The position numbers and the translations under genes are program-made. DNA of 64,000 nt from Streptomyces sp. NBC_01233. GTDB taxonomy: Bacteria; Actinomycetota; Actinomycetes; Streptomycetales; Streptomycetaceae. The DNA is taken from positions 2,418,501 to 2,482,500 of the forward strand of contig NZ_CP108514.1 of NCBI RefSeq assembly GCF_035989305.1, written 5' to 3'. This document shows positions 62,701 through 64,000 of this stretch, in pieces (the stretch's first letter is position 1; every line of letters starts with the position of its first letter). The notes beneath the pieces are model-generated. The model was not told the origin of the DNA. It saw only the letters and a list, made by a program, of their open reading frames with translations, and made no database searches.

Positions 62701-64000
62701 ACGTCCTGCGCCGCGCCGCGCGCCGCGTCCTCCTCGCCGGCAGCCTCCTTGAGCTGCTCCGCCGCGGCCCGCGCCTGACGCATGTTCGCCACGTCGAACC
62801 AGTGCAGCGGGGGCCGGTGCTCGGCATCCTCCAGGTCGACGAGCTCGAACAGCGCGAGCACGGACCCGATGTCCCGCGGTTTGTCCAGGCCGAAGCCCTC
62901 GGCGAGCTGTGCGATGACGGGCGAGTGGTCCTCGAAGGGCGCGTTCGTCGAGCCCGAGGTGCGGACGGGCAGCCCCGCGCGGAGCTCGTCCGCGATCCGC
63001 CGGACGTCCCGGGCCGTTTTCGGAAGGGGCGCGTCGGCCGACAAGGGTCTGCGTTCCGCGGCCGCCCGGAGCGACTGCAGGGCGTCGGCGGCATCGGCGA
63101 GCGCCGTGGTCGCCGAGCCTCCGCCCATCGCCTCGGGGTCGCGTAGCCCCCACCAGGCGAAGGAGTCGCCTTCCGCCACGGGCCGCCAGGACCGGGCGAC
63201 CGATCGGGCGGCCGTGAGCACCTCGTGCAGTGCGGCGGCGCTGAGCGTGTCGGTGACGGTGGCGGCCCCGGAGGTGAGCGTCAGCTGCGGAACCTCCTGC
63301 CGGCCGAGCAGCGCGAGCCGGCCCAGTACGTCGTGCAGGGTGCGGCCGAGCGGCTGCCGTTCCTCGTTCATCGCAGCGGCGTAGGCAGACAGCTCCTCGC
63401 GCAGCCGCCTGGCTTCGTCGAGCTCGTGCTCGGCCGCCCCGGAAGCCCGCACTTCGGTCGTCAGCGCACGGTCCAGTTCCTGGGCGACGGCCTTCTTGCT
63501 GGTGTCGCTGCTGTGCAGGGCCAGGACGAAGTCCCCGAGGCCGACGTCGGTCAGTCGATTGCGTACGACGTCGAGCGCCGCGGCCTTCTCACTGACGAAC
63601 AGGACGGTGCGGCCGGAATGCATCAGGGCCGCGATCATGTTGGTGATCGTCTGGCTCTTGCCGGTGCCGGGCGGGCCGCTCATCACGAACGACCGGTTCG
63701 CCATGGCAGCCGCGATGCACTGGCGCTGCGAGGCATCGGCGTCCAGGACCAGCGGAGTCCGCTCGGGCAGCTGGACCTCGTCGATCCGCTCGATCGCGGG
63801 CGGCTCGAAACCTATGACGTCGTCCGCGAGGCCCGCGTCCGGTCCCAGCCCGATCGCCCGGATGAGGGGGCTGGCGAGAATCGCCGCCTCGTTCTCCTTG
63901 AGGTCTTGGTACATGGCCTCCTTGTGGGCGGCGAACATGGCCAGGACCACGCTGTCACGGACCACCCAGCCGGTCTGGCCCGCGGCCGCCGCCCGGGCCC
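59715..64000 (-). CDS. Large superfamily I helicase with C-terminal Vsr-like nuclease, N-terminus outside the window (HheA-like)
   Basis: At least 1,428 residues are visible; the frame stays open past the right edge, so the true start is outside. Helicase motifs in order: Walker A MSGPPGTGKSQTITNMIAAL, VLFVSEKAAALDVV, the DEAS-box VVIFDEASQVRPGDAVNCVY, VVAGDEKQLPPTSFF, LRWHYRSRHEDLI, LSQAQATAIDECVQQ and NVAVTRARFRVEV. Then comes a Vsr/MTES_1575-type nuclease (YEVQPQVGVAGYRIDLGLRH, LGIECDGAMYHSSRAARDRD, LHRIWGTDWYRN) and a C-terminal region of about 250 residues. This order (helicase, Vsr) resembles the DUF4011-helicase-Vsr defence protein HheA. The DUF4011 part would lie outside the window. 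Confidence 0.85.
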   Translation of the reverse strand, partial: ARAAAAGQTGWVVRDSVVLAMFAAHKEAMYQDLKENEAAILASPLIRAIGLGPDAGLADDVIGFEPPAIERIDEVQLPERTPLVLDADASQRQCIAAAMANRSFVMSGPPGTGKSQTITNMIAALMHSGRTVLFVSEKAAALDVVRNRLTDVGLGDFVLALHSSDTSKKAVAQELDRALTTEVRASGAAEHELDEARRLREELSAYAAAMNEERQPLGRTLHDVLGRLALLGRQEVPQLTLTSGAATVTDTLSAAALHEVLTAARSVARSWRPVAEGDSFAWWGLRDPEAMGGGSATTALADAADALQSLRAAAERRPLSADAPLPKTARDVRRIADELRAGLPVRTSGSTNAPFEDHSPVIAQLAEGFGLDKPRDIGSVLALFELVDLEDAEHRPPLHWFDVANMRQARAAAEQLKEAAGEEDAARGAAQDVFGPQVLNYEALADLVRRFAEDHHGLTARFKGQYRADREAVTALTVTGAWDKHLPGRLAQALAWQQAHDRVLRLTEEHRALLGPYLPGGADGFAALDEALANAARIAELTAESNEPGVVADRLAYGADTDHGYAGLQVQAVRGSLADWCDAVDLRAARWTETSSRLAAMFEDGRRLKLLPALGGTLEEADRALAVLAADPSGPGEWHTYRSALSVLTGRGLDDLVSRAAERGIDAETFPQVVERALLQLWADTLLATDGRLRTARAAELDARVRSFREADRMLVAAASGAVIASCNSRKPKAFGAGGASLIRREAEKKTRHMAVRELLGKAREVVQAVKPCFMMNPLSVSQYLPADYRFDVVIFDEASQVRPGDAVNCVYRGHSLVVAGDEKQLPPTSFFDSAVGDESDEYDEEVPDSFESLLHACKAGAMRELALRWHYRSRHEDLITFSNRSFYGNGMVTFPGAVERGPDIGVEFFKVDGCYDRGRRRDNRREAEAVAQRVLHHFDTRPGRSLGVVALSQAQATAIDECVQQARLTRPDLDHCFTEDRLDGFFVKNLESVQGDERDVMIMSLGYGPDELGVLRVNFGPIIREGGWRRLNVAVTRARFRVEVVASFHGSQLKDGPNESVQHLKRYLEYAENGPAVLARDTVVADAEPDSPFEESVLAVLRDWGYEVQPQVGVAGYRIDLGLRHPAAQGSFALGIECDGAMYHSSRAARDRDRLRQQVLEGLGWTLHRIWGTDWYRNRPEAERRLKEAVEAAVATDPFARPEAVRLPDRSTLGKDTASAETRIPTPRPEPERILLVDRAPVRDWSTRYVLAEVGVDAWAVPEFHTPEARPVLRKVLAQIIEAEGPIHQDLLVQRAREAWGLGKSGRRMVENAQQVLHALVRAGIAEYENGFADVAGRRLRGARTPLDDQPRRIAHVSPAERQLAMRELALECPGMTTEELLQQTRELFGWKRMGSDIRNALEADVRDLLARGDLTGTPDRLVATR

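Overview
The window is chromosomal DNA of a Streptomyces-type actinomycete. It is very GC-rich with strong third-position GC and frequent GTG starts. It carries actinobacterial marker genes (opcA, rbpA, whiA, a sortase-type chaplin, mycothiol-dependent enzymes) and a GC-rich intergenic repeat family scattered over several loci.

Layout. 1-7.4 kb is central carbon metabolism: the end of opcA and pgl on the plus strand, then pgi, rbpA, secG, tpiA, pgk and gap on the minus strand. 7.6-15.8 kb holds a large secreted M14 carboxypeptidase and the operon uvrC-rapZ-yvcK-whiA. 15.9-17.5 kb is an IS4-type insertion sequence that landed in an intergenic repeat and made a target duplication. 17.7-23 kb holds a secreted papain-like protease with a membrane-anchored partner, a divergent XRE-type regulator, a Tat-exported Rieske lipoprotein, a PfkB sugar kinase, and a TetR regulator divergent from an NAD(P)-binding protein. 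23.4-27.9 kb is uvrA, a mycothiol-dependent-type enzyme and an MBL-fold hydrolase.

27.73-40.64 kb is a 12.9-kb integrated element. Its serine integrase lies beside the right junction, and the element sits inside the MBL-fold gene. The host 3' end now lies stranded at 40634-40819, and the element supplies a homologous replacement 3' end, so the interrupted gene still reads through to a normal C-terminus. Cargo includes an 800-aa Fe(II)/2-oxoglutarate oxygenase, an SSB paralogue, a 751-aa protein of unknown function, a tyrosine recombinase, a decayed gene, and a train of tiny overlapping genes with helix-turn-helix proteins. I see no transfer, replication or capsid gene.

40.9-48.5 kb holds an MHS-type transporter, a TerC-family membrane protein behind a probable manganese riboswitch, two TerD-family proteins (one joined to a degenerate FtsK-like domain), and uvrB. 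48.7-59.8 kb holds a glycerophosphodiesterase, an alkyltransferase, an MFS exporter, cupins, a methyltransferase, a pseudouridine catabolic pair (psuG plus PfkB kinase), a uridine-kinase-like protein without a P-loop lysine, a WGR/beta-propeller protein, a DUF2293 protein, a two-domain chaplin and a HAD-like protein. The window ends inside a very large superfamily I helicase with a C-terminal Vsr-like nuclease domain, an architecture known from phage defence.

All three uvr genes (uvrA, uvrB, uvrC) fall in this window but at separate loci. Positions and motif readings were made by hand from the sequence; no database search was run.
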